Of a stretch of 64,000 nucleotides of DNA, positions 1-8,786 are shown piece by piece. The translations under genes were made by a program, and so were the position numbers. The stretch is from assembly GCA_022774505.1 (NCBI GenBank), contig JALFLW010000030.1, positions 1-64,000 of the forward strand. Direction: 5' to 3'. Source of the stretch: Lachnospiraceae bacterium (lineage in GTDB: Bacteria > Bacillota > Clostridia > Lachnospirales > Lachnospiraceae). A model generated the notes under the pieces. The model was not told the origin of the DNA, searched no databases, and saw only the letters and a list, made by a program, of their open reading frames with translations. Position 1 is the first letter of the stretch, and every line of letters begins with the position of its first letter.

Positions 1-1
1 G

Positions 2-1000
2 AATAAAAATTCTCTTTATGGTGAATATATGCCGGATCGTTTTGTTATATTGAACGACAAGGGAAATCTGGACGGCCTCCGGAAAGAAATGCGGGAGCAG
101 AAGGTGAATTACATTGATCTTATGACTCCTCTTAAGAAAGCCAAAAAACAAAATAAGCAAGTATATCACAAGCTGGATACACACTGGAATAATCTGGGTG
201 CATCTATAGGCTGTGAAAACATTATGGATAATCTGAAAAGAGACCATGTTGACTACAGTGATAAAACATATGCCAATAAAAAGAACTTTTCGGGGGATCT
301 GCAGGGGATGCTGTTTCCGAAGAGTACAAAAAAGGACTGGAATATGAAGTATGAAACAAAAAATACATACCATTATGTCAACAGGGTAGAGTCCACGGAG
401 CAGATAGAGATAAAGACAGACAATGATAAAGGAAATGGAAAGAATATCCTGATGTATCGTGATTCTTTCGGAAATGCTCTTGTTCCGTTTATGGCACAGG
501 AATACCAAAAAGGCTATTTTACCAAGGAAGTACCGTATGATATAAGTCTGGTGGATTCTGAGAAGGCCGATGATGTCGTGATCGAGCTGGCACAACGTCA
601 GATACCGACATTGCTGGAGGGCGTTCCCTACATGATGGCACCGGGGGTAAGCTTTGACGAGGATGTAAAAGATACCTCTAAAACGAACGCTACCATGACA
701 GTCGATGAGGTTGAAGGAGCTGATAATGTCATCAGCATTTACGGTGAAGCGGACAAACGTTGGACGGATGACGATTCTGAGGTATATATCAGTCTGTATG
801 GAAAAAAGAATCTGCTGATGTATGAGGCATTCCCATCTGTTTACGATCCGACAGATGCAGAGGCTGACAGGGCGTACAGCTATGGGGCATATATTGATAC
901 ATCTTCCGTGCCGAAGGATAATTATCAGATTGAAATAATCACAAAAAAGGCGGGAAGCTATTACACAACTGGATTTCTAAACAAATATGTGGTAAAATGA
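2..1000 (+). CDS. AlgX/AlgJ-like (DHHW-family) SGNH O-acetyltransferase-type protein, 5'-truncated
   Basis: The reading frame is open from base 2. The ATG at 29 has no convincing ribosome-binding site, so the true start probably lies left of the window. KLDTHWNNLGA followed about 95 residues later by MYRDSFGNAL resembles the DTHW and xDSF motifs of AlgX/AlgJ/DHHW proteins. Those act outside the membrane in O-acetylation of surface polysaccharides with an MBOAT (DltB/AlgI-like) partner, which would be expected upstream but cannot be seen. The last ~110 residues carry no motif I recognise and may be an accessory beta domain. The stop is followed by two more exported proteins, which suggests a cell-surface region. 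Substrate is unknown. Confidence 0.7.
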   Translation, partial: NKNSLYGEYMPDRFVILNDKGNLDGLRKEMREQKVNYIDLMTPLKKAKKQNKQVYHKLDTHWNNLGASIGCENIMDNLKRDHVDYSDKTYANKKNFSGDLQGMLFPKSTKKDWNMKYETKNTYHYVNRVESTEQIEIKTDNDKGNGKNILMYRDSFGNALVPFMAQEYQKGYFTKEVPYDISLVDSEKADDVVIELAQRQIPTLLEGVPYMMAPGVSFDEDVKDTSKTNATMTVDEVEGADNVISIYGEADKRWTDDDSEVYISLYGKKNLLMYEAFPSVYDPTDAEADRAYSYGAYIDTSSVPKDNYQIEIITKKAGSYYTTGFLNKYVVK

Positions 1001-1096
1001 CTCCAAAGGCATATTTAGTTAGAGTGCCTGCAAAAAAAGAAACAAAAGAAAGGAAAGGATGTGTCCGGAGAGGATACAGGGATGGGGATTAGAATT

Positions 1097-1492
1097 ATGA
1101 AAAAGAAGATCGCAGCAGTAGTCTTAACTTTGTGTATGGCAGTGGGAAGTTTTACAATGCCCACAGGTGGAATAGATGCCACGGGGGCTCAGACGGTTCA
1201 TGTGTCAGCGGCTAAGCGTTCTACAACATCAACACAGACAACGACGACAAAGGCCAAGAAGACAAGTAAAAAGGCAAAAAAGACAATACAAAAGAACAAA
1301 AAGACAGCAAAGAAATATGTAGGAAAGAAACTGACCCTTTTGGTAAAGGTGATTGGAAAATATAAGAAGCTGACAAAGGCTACAAGCTGTTATTATAAAA
1401 ATGAGTATGATGGTATTGCTAAATATGATGGATTTTCTGTTTATTGTCATACCAAAAATAAAAAGACATGGATTGTCGATAGCGTAGAATAG
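1097..1492 (+). CDS. Small secreted lysine-rich protein, function unknown
   Basis: I chose the ATG at 1097 because it gives a clean signal peptide: MKKK, a hydrophobic core, then cleavage probably near residue 25-35. A GTG at 1061 in the same frame also has an upstream AGGAAAGG and would add 12 residues. The mature part begins with a Thr/Lys-rich linker (residues ~38-70) and ends in a short tyrosine-containing domain. It is strongly basic, consistent with binding anionic wall polymers, but this is inference. It lies 16 bp before the transglutaminase-like gene, so the two are probably cotranscribed. I recognise no family. Confidence 0.6.
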   Translation: MKKKIAAVVLTLCMAVGSFTMPTGGIDATGAQTVHVSAAKRSTTSTQTTTTKAKKTSKKAKKTIQKNKKTAKKYVGKKLTLLVKVIGKYKKLTKATSCYYKNEYDGIAKYDGFSVYCHTKNKKTWIVDSVE

Positions 1493-1508
1493 GAAGGGGA
1501 AACCAAAA

Positions 1509-2402
1509 ATGAAAAAGAGAGAAATGGGGCTGGGAATCAAAAAGGCAGTTGTTTCTGCCATGATGGCAGTATTATTGATGCAAAGTCTTGGGGAGGCAGC
1601 CGGAGGAGTCACTGCAGCAGAGGCTGCACAGGCTGCGGTTGTAAAGACGGAACGTTCACTGTACAAAGGGACTGAGACTGCGGGACCTGCAGAGCCGCGT
1701 GCCACTTCGAAAGCAGAGAAAGAGGAGGTGCCGGGACGGCTTATCCAGAGGAGGTACGAAGCCTATTACCGTTTAAATAATGGAAAAAAAGCAAAAAAGA
1801 AATTTATTACGATCAATGATAAAACATATTATTTTGATAGAAAAGGCAAGATGTACCATGGCTGGCTGAAAAAAGGCAAGAAATATCATTATATGGATCG
1901 CGAGACAGGAGTCATGGTATACCATGGCAAAGTAGATGGGATCCGCATCAAAAAAGGCTGTGCCGTTAAGACAAAGCTTAACTGCAGAAAGATTGAGACA
2001 ATGCGTACTGCGTCAAGGATTGTGCGCAGGATCACAAAACCTTCAGATTCTATTGAAAAAAAGAGGATGAAATGTTATAAATATATCATTAAATTTCCGT
2101 ACCGCAGATATCGTTTGTTAAAGACACGTTATAAAAAGAAAGGATGGGAGTCAACATTTGCGAATGATATCTTTAAGCATCATGCAGGATGCTGCGTATC
2201 CACGGCATCGGCACTGGCATTTATGTTTCATGAAATCGGCTACAAAAAAGTATATGTAGCCTTTGATACCGGTCATGCATGGGTAGAATTGAATGGAAAG
2301 GTTTATGACAGCCTGTTTTCTGAGGCAAAGGATTTTTGGAAATATTACGGCGGCACATATAAAAGCTGTCGTTTACACCGGGTGGGCAGAAGAAAAATCT
2401 AA
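1509..2402 (+). CDS. Secreted transglutaminase-like protein with wall-binding-type repeat
   Basis: A 297-residue exported protein with a signal peptide (about residues 1-38). Residues ~85-140 contain YYFDRKGKMYHGWLKKGKKYHYMD, here described as two aromatic/glycine repeats like choline- or glucan-binding repeats. The C-terminal part has a transglutaminase-like triad: a cysteine at 228 or 229 in HHAGCCVSTASALA, His257 in DTGHAWVEL and Asp267 in KVYDSLF. Such domains act as papain-fold proteases or cross-linkers, so a role on wall proteins or peptides is plausible but the substrate is unknown. It follows the Lys-rich secreted protein by 16 bp, and a lysine-rich protein would be an obvious candidate acyl acceptor. 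Confidence 0.7.
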   Translation: MKKREMGLGIKKAVVSAMMAVLLMQSLGEAAGGVTAAEAAQAAVVKTERSLYKGTETAGPAEPRATSKAEKEEVPGRLIQRRYEAYYRLNNGKKAKKKFITINDKTYYFDRKGKMYHGWLKKGKKYHYMDRETGVMVYHGKVDGIRIKKGCAVKTKLNCRKIETMRTASRIVRRITKPSDSIEKKRMKCYKYIIKFPYRRYRLLKTRYKKKGWESTFANDIFKHHAGCCVSTASALAFMFHEIGYKKVYVAFDTGHAWVELNGKVYDSLFSEAKDFWKYYGGTYKSCRLHRVGRRKI

Positions 2403-2443
2403 TATGACTGAGACTGATCAATCATGAGAAAGGATGTAAGATA

Positions 2444-5089
2444 ATGGCAAAAGAACTGGACAAAAACTATAATCCTGCGGACATAGAGAAAAGAACCTAT
2501 GATAAGTGGCAGGAAAAGAAATATTTCCATGCGGAGGTAGACCGGAGCAGGAAACCGTTTACGATTGTTATGCCACCGCCCAATATTACAGGGCAGCTCC
2601 ACATGGGACATGCCCTGGATAATACACTGCAGGATATTTTGATCCGTTTCAAAAGGATGCAGGGATATGAGGCACTCTGGGTGCCGGGAACTGATCATGC
2701 ATCTATTGCTACAGAGGCAAAGGTTGTAGAGAAGCTTGCAAAAGAGGGAATTTCCAAGGATGATATTGGAAGAGAAAAGTTTTTGGAGCATGTATGGGAC
2801 TGGAAGAAGCAGTACGGCGGTCGTATTGTAGAACAGCTCAAGAAAATAGGCTCCTCCTGTGATTGGGACAGAGAGTGTTTCACTATGGATGAGGGATGCT
2901 CCAAGGCAGTTAAGGAAGTATTTGTGAAGCTGTACAACAAGGGATTGATCTATCGCGGAGAGCGTATTATCAACTGGTGTCCTCATTGTCTGACATCAAT
3001 TTCTGATGCAGAGGTAGAGTACGAGGATCAGGCAGGTCATTTTTGGCATTTACGCTATAAGACAACAGACGGCACCGGATATATTGATCTGGCAACCACA
3101 CGTCCGGAGACACTTCTCGGTGATACAGCAGTAGCAGTCAATCCGAAGGATGATCGTTATAAGGATATGGTAGGTAAGATGTTGGATCTGCCAATCGTAC
3201 ACCGTCAGATTCCGATCATCGCAGATGACTATGTAGATATGGAATTTGGTACCGGTGTTGTAAAGATCACACCGGCACATGACCCGAACGACTTTGAGGT
3301 AGGACTCCGTCATAATCTGGAAGTGATCAATGTACTGACAGATGATGCTAAGATCGTAGAGGATTATCCGAAATATGCAGGCATGGACCGCTATGAGGCA
3401 AGAAAAGCAATCGTAGCAGATCTGGAGGCAGAGGGTGCTCTGCTGAAAGTAGAAGACCATGAGCATAATGTAGGTACCTGCTATCGTTGTCATACAACTG
3501 TAGAACCACGAGTATCAAAGCAGTGGTTCGTTGCTATGAAAGATCTGGCAAAGCCGGCAATTGATGCAGTGAAAAATGGAGATACTAAGTTTGTACCAAC
3601 ACATTTTGAAAAGACTTATTTTCATTGGTTAGAAAATATTCGTGACTGGTGTATTTCCCGTCAGCTCTGGTGGGGACATCAGATTCCGGCATTTTACTGC
3701 GATGACTGCGGTGAAATGGTTGTCACGAAAGAAAATAGCTGCAATTGTCCAAAATGCGGCAAGTCAATGAGACAGGATCCGGATACACTGGATACCTGGT
3801 TCTCCTCTGCACTTTGGCCATTCAGTACCCTTGGGTGGCCGGATAACACTGAGGAGATGGATTATTTTTATCCAACAAGTACTCTGGTAACAGGTTATGA
3901 TATCATTCCATTTTGGGTTATGCGTATGATGTTCTCCGGACTGGAGCACACCGGAGAGGTTCCGTTTGATACGGTATTGATCCACGGACTGGTAAGAGAC
4001 AGTCAGGGACGTAAGATGAGTAAATCCCTCGGCAATGGTATTGATCCATTGGAGGTTATTGATAAGTATGGTGCAGATGCCCTTCGTTTCACGCTGGTCA
4101 CAGGAAATGCACCGGGGAACGATATGCGTTTCTACTGGGAGCGTGTTGAGGCAAGCCGTAACTTTGCTAATAAGGTATGGAATGCGTCCCGTTTCATCAT
4201 GATGCATTTAGGTGATAATACCATCACGAAACCTGCATATGATGAGTTAAAGGAAGCAGATAAATGGATCCTTTCCAAGGTAAATACTCTGGCGAAGGAA
4301 ATTACAGAGAATATGGAGAAGTACGAGCTGGGAGTTGCCGTACAAAAGATCAATGACTTTATCTGGACAGAGTTTTGTGACTGGTATATTGAGATCGTAA
4401 AGCCGAGACTGTTTGCTAAGGAGGAGGATCCGGCATCTGCAAATGCAGCTTTCTGGACACTTCGTACAGTACTTATTGATTCTCTCAAGCTGCTTCACCC
4501 TTATATGCCGTTTATCACAGAGGAGATCTTCTGTACAATACAGTCAGAAGAAGAGTCTATCATGATCTCTTCCTGGCCGGAATACAAGGAGCAGTGGAAT
4601 AATCCGGCTGCAGAAGAGATGGCAGAGCATATTAAAAATGTAATCCGTGGTATCCGTAACATTCGTACAGAGATGAATGTTGCTAATTCGCGTAAAGCAC
4701 AGGTATATATTGTGGCTGATGACGAGGAGACCTGCAAAGTGCTGGAAGAAAGCCGTGACGCATATGAGCACATGATCTATGCATCAGAGCTTTTTGTACA
4801 GATGGATAAGACAGGGATTGAAGATAATGCAGTGTCTGTAGTTATTCCAAAGGCAACGATCTACATGCCGTTAGCGGATCTGGTTGACTTTGAGAAGGAA
4901 AAGGAGCGTCTTACCAAGGAGAAAAAACGTCTGGAGGGCGAACTGAAGCGTGTAAATGGTATGCTCAATAATGAAAAATTCATGAGCAAGGCACCGGAGA
5001 GTAAGGTTGCTGAGGAAAAAGCAAAGCTTGAAAAATATACAAGCATGATGACAAAGGTTGAGGAGGAATTAAAAGCGTTGGAAAAATAA
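2444..5089 (+). CDS. valS: Valyl-tRNA synthetase
   Basis: Charges tRNA-Val with valine in the cytoplasm. The 881-residue length is normal for bacterial ValRS. The class I signatures are clear: HIGH-type HMGH at residues 53-56 within PPPNITGQLHMGHA, and KMSKS near residue 524 within GRKMSKSLGNG. The CP1 editing region lies between them, with a zinc-type Cys cluster (CDDCGE...CPKCGK) near residue 425. The C-terminal ~65 residues form the family's Lys/Glu-rich coiled coil. The RBS AAAGGA lies upstream of ATG 2444. Many Firmicutes control valS by a T-box, but the 41-bp gap upstream is too short for one, so regulation probably comes from further upstream or is absent. Confidence 0.97.
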   Translation: MAKELDKNYNPADIEKRTYDKWQEKKYFHAEVDRSRKPFTIVMPPPNITGQLHMGHALDNTLQDILIRFKRMQGYEALWVPGTDHASIATEAKVVEKLAKEGISKDDIGREKFLEHVWDWKKQYGGRIVEQLKKIGSSCDWDRECFTMDEGCSKAVKEVFVKLYNKGLIYRGERIINWCPHCLTSISDAEVEYEDQAGHFWHLRYKTTDGTGYIDLATTRPETLLGDTAVAVNPKDDRYKDMVGKMLDLPIVHRQIPIIADDYVDMEFGTGVVKITPAHDPNDFEVGLRHNLEVINVLTDDAKIVEDYPKYAGMDRYEARKAIVADLEAEGALLKVEDHEHNVGTCYRCHTTVEPRVSKQWFVAMKDLAKPAIDAVKNGDTKFVPTHFEKTYFHWLENIRDWCISRQLWWGHQIPAFYCDDCGEMVVTKENSCNCPKCGKSMRQDPDTLDTWFSSALWPFSTLGWPDNTEEMDYFYPTSTLVTGYDIIPFWVMRMMFSGLEHTGEVPFDTVLIHGLVRDSQGRKMSKSLGNGIDPLEVIDKYGADALRFTLVTGNAPGNDMRFYWERVEASRNFANKVWNASRFIMMHLGDNTITKPAYDELKEADKWILSKVNTLAKEITENMEKYELGVAVQKINDFIWTEFCDWYIEIVKPRLFAKEEDPASANAAFWTLRTVLIDSLKLLHPYMPFITEEIFCTIQSEEESIMISSWPEYKEQWNNPAAEEMAEHIKNVIRGIRNIRTEMNVANSRKAQVYIVADDEETCKVLEESRDAYEHMIYASELFVQMDKTGIEDNAVSVVIPKATIYMPLADLVDFEKEKERLTKEKKRLEGELKRVNGMLNNEKFMSKAPESKVAEEKAKLEKYTSMMTKVEEELKALEK

Positions 5090-5101
5090 GGGGGAGATTT
5101 T

Positions 5102-6499
5102 ATGGAGAAGGTGACAAAAAAGGATACCGGCGAGGTGTTGATCCAGATTGCCGAAGACGATATGGAAGCCTATATGATGCTTTCTCCGCAAACGCCGGAG
5201 AGAAGCTTTGAGGTGGCAGAGATTAAGAATCTGCTGGCAGCAGCAGGTGTCAGCTTCGGAATTCGGGAGGATGTTCTGCAGAAAGCAGTCGCAGAAAAAA
5301 GATATTTTGAGCAGTTTACGGTTGCGAAAGGGGAGGAGCCGGTAGCAGGGAAGGATGGCTGGTTTGAATTTTTATTTCCCGTAAATATAGATACCAGGCC
5401 GAAGATACTTAAGGATGGCTCGGTTGATTATACCTCCTGCGGCCAGGTACCTTCCGTAGAGGAGGGCCAGGAAATTGTAAAATATCATCCCGCAGAGGAT
5501 GCCAGAGACGGCAAGAATGTCCGGGGGGATATTCTTGCAGGAAGAAAAGGCAGGGATCTGGCCCGTCTGCGCGGGAAAGGCTTTTTGTTGTCAGAAGATA
5601 ATCTGACATATACAGCGAAAATTACCGGTAAGGCGACTTACCAGAATGATATCCTTAATATCAGCGATGAGTTGACGATTGACAGTGATGTGTCATATAC
5701 TATTACAGGCAATGTCCACTTTGTGGGGGATATTCATATTCGCGGAAATGTGCTTGCGGGAATGACAGTGATCTCTGACAAGGGAGGGATCATTGTAGAT
5801 GGTTATGTGGAATCAGCGACGCTGGTAGCCGGCAAAGATGTCATTTTGAAAAACGGTATGCAGGGAAATGGCCAGGGAAAGGTTGCGGCAAAAGGATCTG
5901 TATCCGGAAAGTTTTTTGAGCAGACATTTATTGACTGTGATGGCAATGTAGAAGCAAATGCGATTATGAATTGTCAGATCAGCAGCGGGCAGGATGTGAA
6001 GGTATCCGGTCGGTTTGGTGCGATCATAGGTGGAAGTATTTCTGCTATGCATAGTATAGAAACTATGGTAGTGGGAAATATGTCTGAAGTCAGGACTGAT
6101 CTATGTGCAGGGATCGAGGAGAATCTGTTTGTACTGTTGATACAGCATGAAAACAGCCGCAAAAAGGTTCAGGAGGAAGTCGAAAAAATCCTGGAGGCCA
6201 TCAAGAAAGTCGATCAGGTTTTGAAGGTCTCAAAAAATGAGGAACTGCAGCAAAAAAAGATCAAACTGACCAGAATGAAAATAGAGAAAGATACCAGATT
6301 GAATGAGATCATGAAGAGGAAACAGGAGACCGTTGATCTCATGAGCAAGGCAAATGATGCCAGTATTACAATTTGGAGAAAGGTTCATCCGGGGACAGAG
6401 ATTTCCATTAATGGGAAGCATGTGTCCGTGAAGGATGAGATAGATGGTGTGGAATATAGACGAAGGGGTTCGGGAATTGTATCTTATGGATTAGAATAA
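5102..6499 (+). CDS. DUF342 (FapA-like) polymer-type protein
   Basis: A 465-residue cytoplasmic protein of the DUF342/FapA family. It has an N-terminal alpha/beta region, a central run of short glycine-rich strands (about residues 170-330, with GNVHFVGDIHIRGNV and GYVESATLVAGKDV) that suits a beta-helix, and a C-terminal Lys/Glu-rich coiled coil (about residues 345-410). Flagellar FapA is named from this family, but most Clostridia carry DUF342 proteins outside flagellar loci. It starts 12 bp after valS behind GGGGGAG and precedes a 50-residue ORF and a TPR protein, so the four are probably one operon. Function here is unknown. Confidence 0.8.
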   Translation: MEKVTKKDTGEVLIQIAEDDMEAYMMLSPQTPERSFEVAEIKNLLAAAGVSFGIREDVLQKAVAEKRYFEQFTVAKGEEPVAGKDGWFEFLFPVNIDTRPKILKDGSVDYTSCGQVPSVEEGQEIVKYHPAEDARDGKNVRGDILAGRKGRDLARLRGKGFLLSEDNLTYTAKITGKATYQNDILNISDELTIDSDVSYTITGNVHFVGDIHIRGNVLAGMTVISDKGGIIVDGYVESATLVAGKDVILKNGMQGNGQGKVAAKGSVSGKFFEQTFIDCDGNVEANAIMNCQISSGQDVKVSGRFGAIIGGSISAMHSIETMVVGNMSEVRTDLCAGIEENLFVLLIQHENSRKKVQEEVEKILEAIKKVDQVLKVSKNEELQQKKIKLTRMKIEKDTRLNEIMKRKQETVDLMSKANDASITIWRKVHPGTEISINGKHVSVKDEIDGVEYRRRGSGIVSYGLE

Positions 6500-6551
6500 T
6501 GTCGACAATTGCGGCAGAAATGATTTGATGATTGAATGGAGGTAGTGTAAG

Positions 6552-6704
6552 ATGGATTTCGAGGCAGAATTAGAAAAATTCCAGCCAAGTCTTGACATTG
6601 AGCAGGCGGAGGATGCTATTTACGGAAACAGTACAACAGACGTAATGGATCTGCTACAGAGTATTCTGGCAGATGCAGGTACAAACAATAAGAATGCAGA
6701 ATAG
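6552..6704 (+). CDS. Small acidic 50-residue protein, unknown
   Basis: ATG 6552 has a good ribosome-binding site, GGAGG at 6539-6543. The 50-residue product begins MDFEAELEKFQPSLDIEQ and is acidic and helical-looking, with no signal peptide or membrane segment. It fits exactly between the DUF342 gene and the TPR gene: its stop at 6702-6704 contributes to the RBS of the next gene (ATG 6715). The tight fit and RBS argue that it is translated. I recognise no family. It may be a small partner of either neighbour. Confidence 0.6.
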   Translation: MDFEAELEKFQPSLDIEQAEDAIYGNSTTDVMDLLQSILADAGTNNKNAE

Positions 6705-6714
6705 GGGAATAGAA

Positions 6715-8160
6715 ATGAGATGTCCAAGATGTAATGCAGAGGTGTCTTTTAAGAAAGATCGTTGTGATAATTGTGGACAGGAGCTGCGAAACTACCGCAG
6801 GGTTCTCAGTGCATCGAATATCTGCTATAACCGCGGTCTGGAGCAGGCAAAAGTCAGAGATTTATCTGGAGCCATCGCATCTTTGCACAAAAGTTTAAAA
6901 TTTAATAAATTAAATACAAGTGCCAGAAATCTTTTGGGATTGATCTACTTTGAGGAGGGGGAGATTGTCTCCGCTTTAAGCGAGTGGGTTATCAGCAAGC
7001 ATTTCCAAGAGGAACATAACGAGGCAGATCATTACATACAATTGATCCAGTCGAATCCGAACCGGTTAGAGACTTACAGCCAGATGGTCAAAAAATATAA
7101 TTCAGCACTTTTTTCTGCAAAGAATGGTGATGAGGACATGGCCATCATTCAATTGAAAAAGGTAGTAAGCACAAATCCGAAGTTTATCCGGGCACATCAG
7201 CTGCTGGCACTTCTCTATATGAAGACAGGGAAAAAAGAAAACAGAGTGCGTGCGTATCGTCTGATGAAGTCTATCAGTCATATAGATGTGACCAATACTA
7301 CTACATTGGCATATTTAAAGGAGTTGTCGGATGTCCATATAAAGAGAGAAAATGATCCGGTCCAAAAGGAGACAAAGAAGGAGCAGCCTGTGAAAAAGAC
7401 ATTGCCGCGGGTTGATGAAAATGCCTATAAACCGATCACATTGTATAAAGAAGAAAAGCCTTCTATTCTGCCATTTGTACATGTCTTACTGGGATTAATT
7501 GCCGGTATTGTGATCATGCAGTTTTTGATTACACCGGCATTAAAGCAACATTCCAGCACAAAAGAAAATAAGGCTTTCAAAACCTACAGCGAAAATCTTG
7601 CTTCCGGGGAAAGTGATGTCAGCACACTGAAAAATGCGAATTCGGAGCTGCAGAAGCAGGTGGATGAATTAACAAAACGTCTGTCGGATTATCAGAGTGG
7701 TACACCTACAGATCTGGATGCCGTGCAGGAAGTATATGATAATCTCATTCAGGCAATGCAGTACTATATGAATGATGATAAATTATCCGCTGCAAAAACA
7801 CTGGATAAAGTAGACGCTGACAGCTTGTCAGGGGATGGTGCCAAGAAGTTTTACAAAAAAATAAAAAAAGAAACATATTCTACGGCATCACAGTCATTCT
7901 TTGAAAAAGGAAGGGACTGTTATAATGGTCAGGGTGACTACGCAGGAAACAAGGATTATGATAAGGCGATCAAGCTTCTAAATAAATCATTAAAATTCAA
8001 TGCAGATAATACGGATGCCATGTATTTTATGGGACGCTGTTATCAGCAGAAATCAGATTTTGAGAAGGCCAAAGAATATTATAATCAGATCGTAAATGAT
8101 TATCCTGATTCTCCGCGTGTATCTGAGGCAAAGAGCCGTCTTCGTGAAATCGGAGAATAA
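6715..8160 (+). CDS. Zinc-ribbon, TPR and transmembrane-segment protein
   Basis: ATG 6715 is chosen because AGGGG precedes it by 8 bases; an in-frame ATG at 6673 lies inside the preceding small gene. The 481-residue protein opens with a zinc ribbon (Cys3, Cys6, Cys17, Cys20). TPR-type helical pairs follow (about residues 35-200), then one membrane segment (about 248-272, PSILPFVHVLLGLIAGIVIM), a coiled coil (about 300-340) and more TPR repeats to the end, including ALYFMGRCYQQK-like helices. The arrangement suggests a membrane-anchored scaffold with TPR domains on both sides. A terminator follows at 8243. Function is unknown; it is probably cotranscribed with the DUF342 gene. Confidence 0.8.
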   Translation: MRCPRCNAEVSFKKDRCDNCGQELRNYRRVLSASNICYNRGLEQAKVRDLSGAIASLHKSLKFNKLNTSARNLLGLIYFEEGEIVSALSEWVISKHFQEEHNEADHYIQLIQSNPNRLETYSQMVKKYNSALFSAKNGDEDMAIIQLKKVVSTNPKFIRAHQLLALLYMKTGKKENRVRAYRLMKSISHIDVTNTTTLAYLKELSDVHIKRENDPVQKETKKEQPVKKTLPRVDENAYKPITLYKEEKPSILPFVHVLLGLIAGIVIMQFLITPALKQHSSTKENKAFKTYSENLASGESDVSTLKNANSELQKQVDELTKRLSDYQSGTPTDLDAVQEVYDNLIQAMQYYMNDDKLSAAKTLDKVDADSLSGDGAKKFYKKIKKETYSTASQSFFEKGRDCYNGQGDYAGNKDYDKAIKLLNKSLKFNADNTDAMYFMGRCYQQKSDFEKAKEYYNQIVNDYPDSPRVSEAKSRLREIGE

Positions 8161-8242
8161 ATATATCCGGCAGAAAATACATCGGATCATTACAAATGAC
8201 AAAGTGGGAAACCATAAAATATAGCAGGATGAAATGATAGGG

Positions 8243-8293
8243 AGACCTGTCAGAGAATACATAAAGTGTATTACTCTGGCGGGTCTTTTTTTC
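8243..8293 (+). terminator. Intrinsic terminator after the valS-TPR operon
   Basis: AGACCTGTCAGAG-AATAC pairs with GTATTACTCTGGCGGGTCT across an ATAAAGT loop, with G-U pairs tolerated, and is followed by seven T. Confidence 0.85.
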
Positions 8294-8328
8294 TTTGGAG
8301 CACCGTAAAATACCCACAATACAGCAAA

Positions 8329-8356
8329 AAAAGACAAAAGGCTGATTTTGTCTTTT
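8329..8356. repeat. Perfect 11-bp inverted repeat upstream of spoIIAA
   Basis: AAAAGACAAAA at 8329-8339 and TTTTGTCTTTT at 8346-8356 are exact reverse complements around a 6-base spacer, 26 bp before the spoIIAA RBS. It could be a weak terminator hairpin or a protein-binding site. I see no clear sigma-H or sigma-A promoter next to it. Confidence 0.6.
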
Positions 8357-8396
8357 GGAAGAAGAAATAAAAACGAAAAATAAGGAGGAGATTATT

Positions 8397-8786
8397 TTGG
8401 AAAAAAAAGAAAGAGAACTAATTCATTACGAGATCAGACAGAACTGCCTGATCATCTACATTTCTCAGGATCTGGATCATCACGCGGTAGATATATTGCG
8501 GGAGCAGTCGGACAGGCTGATCGATGCAGGGAATATACGCCATATAATTTTTGATTTTACAGAGAACGATTTCATGGACAGTTCGGGAATCGGACTCATC
8601 ATGGGAAGGTATAAAAAGGTAATGTTCCGGGGAGGAAAAGCTGCAGTTACCAATGTTGGAAATGAGATAGAAAGGATATTTAATCTGTCAGGATTGTTTA
8701 AGATCATCGAGAGATATAAAACACCGGAACAGGCCATTGCCGGATTAAATGAAAGGGAGGCACAAAATGAAACTGATCATAGATAG
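8397..8786 (+). CDS. spoIIAA: Anti-sigma-F factor antagonist SpoIIAA
   Basis: A STAS-domain protein that releases sigma-F by binding SpoIIAB in the forespore. The start is TTG at 8397, set by a perfect AAGGAGG at 8382-8388 with 8-base spacing; an upstream in-frame TTG at 8355 lacks an RBS. The product has 129 residues. DFMDSSGIGLIMGRY holds the serine (Ser63) that SpoIIAB phosphorylates and SpoIIE dephosphorylates in Bacillus. The 3' end overlaps spoIIAB by 20 bp, implying translational coupling and balanced antagonist and kinase levels. Confidence 0.93.
   Translation: MEKKERELIHYEIRQNCLIIYISQDLDHHAVDILREQSDRLIDAGNIRHIIFDFTENDFMDSSGIGLIMGRYKKVMFRGGKAAVTNVGNEIERIFNLSGLFKIIERYKTPEQAIAGLNEREAQNETDHR

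Noticed and set aside
2403..2443. T-box leader for valS
   Set aside because: Only 41 bp separate the genes, and no T-box core (TGGNACCGCG-like) or specifier stem is present.
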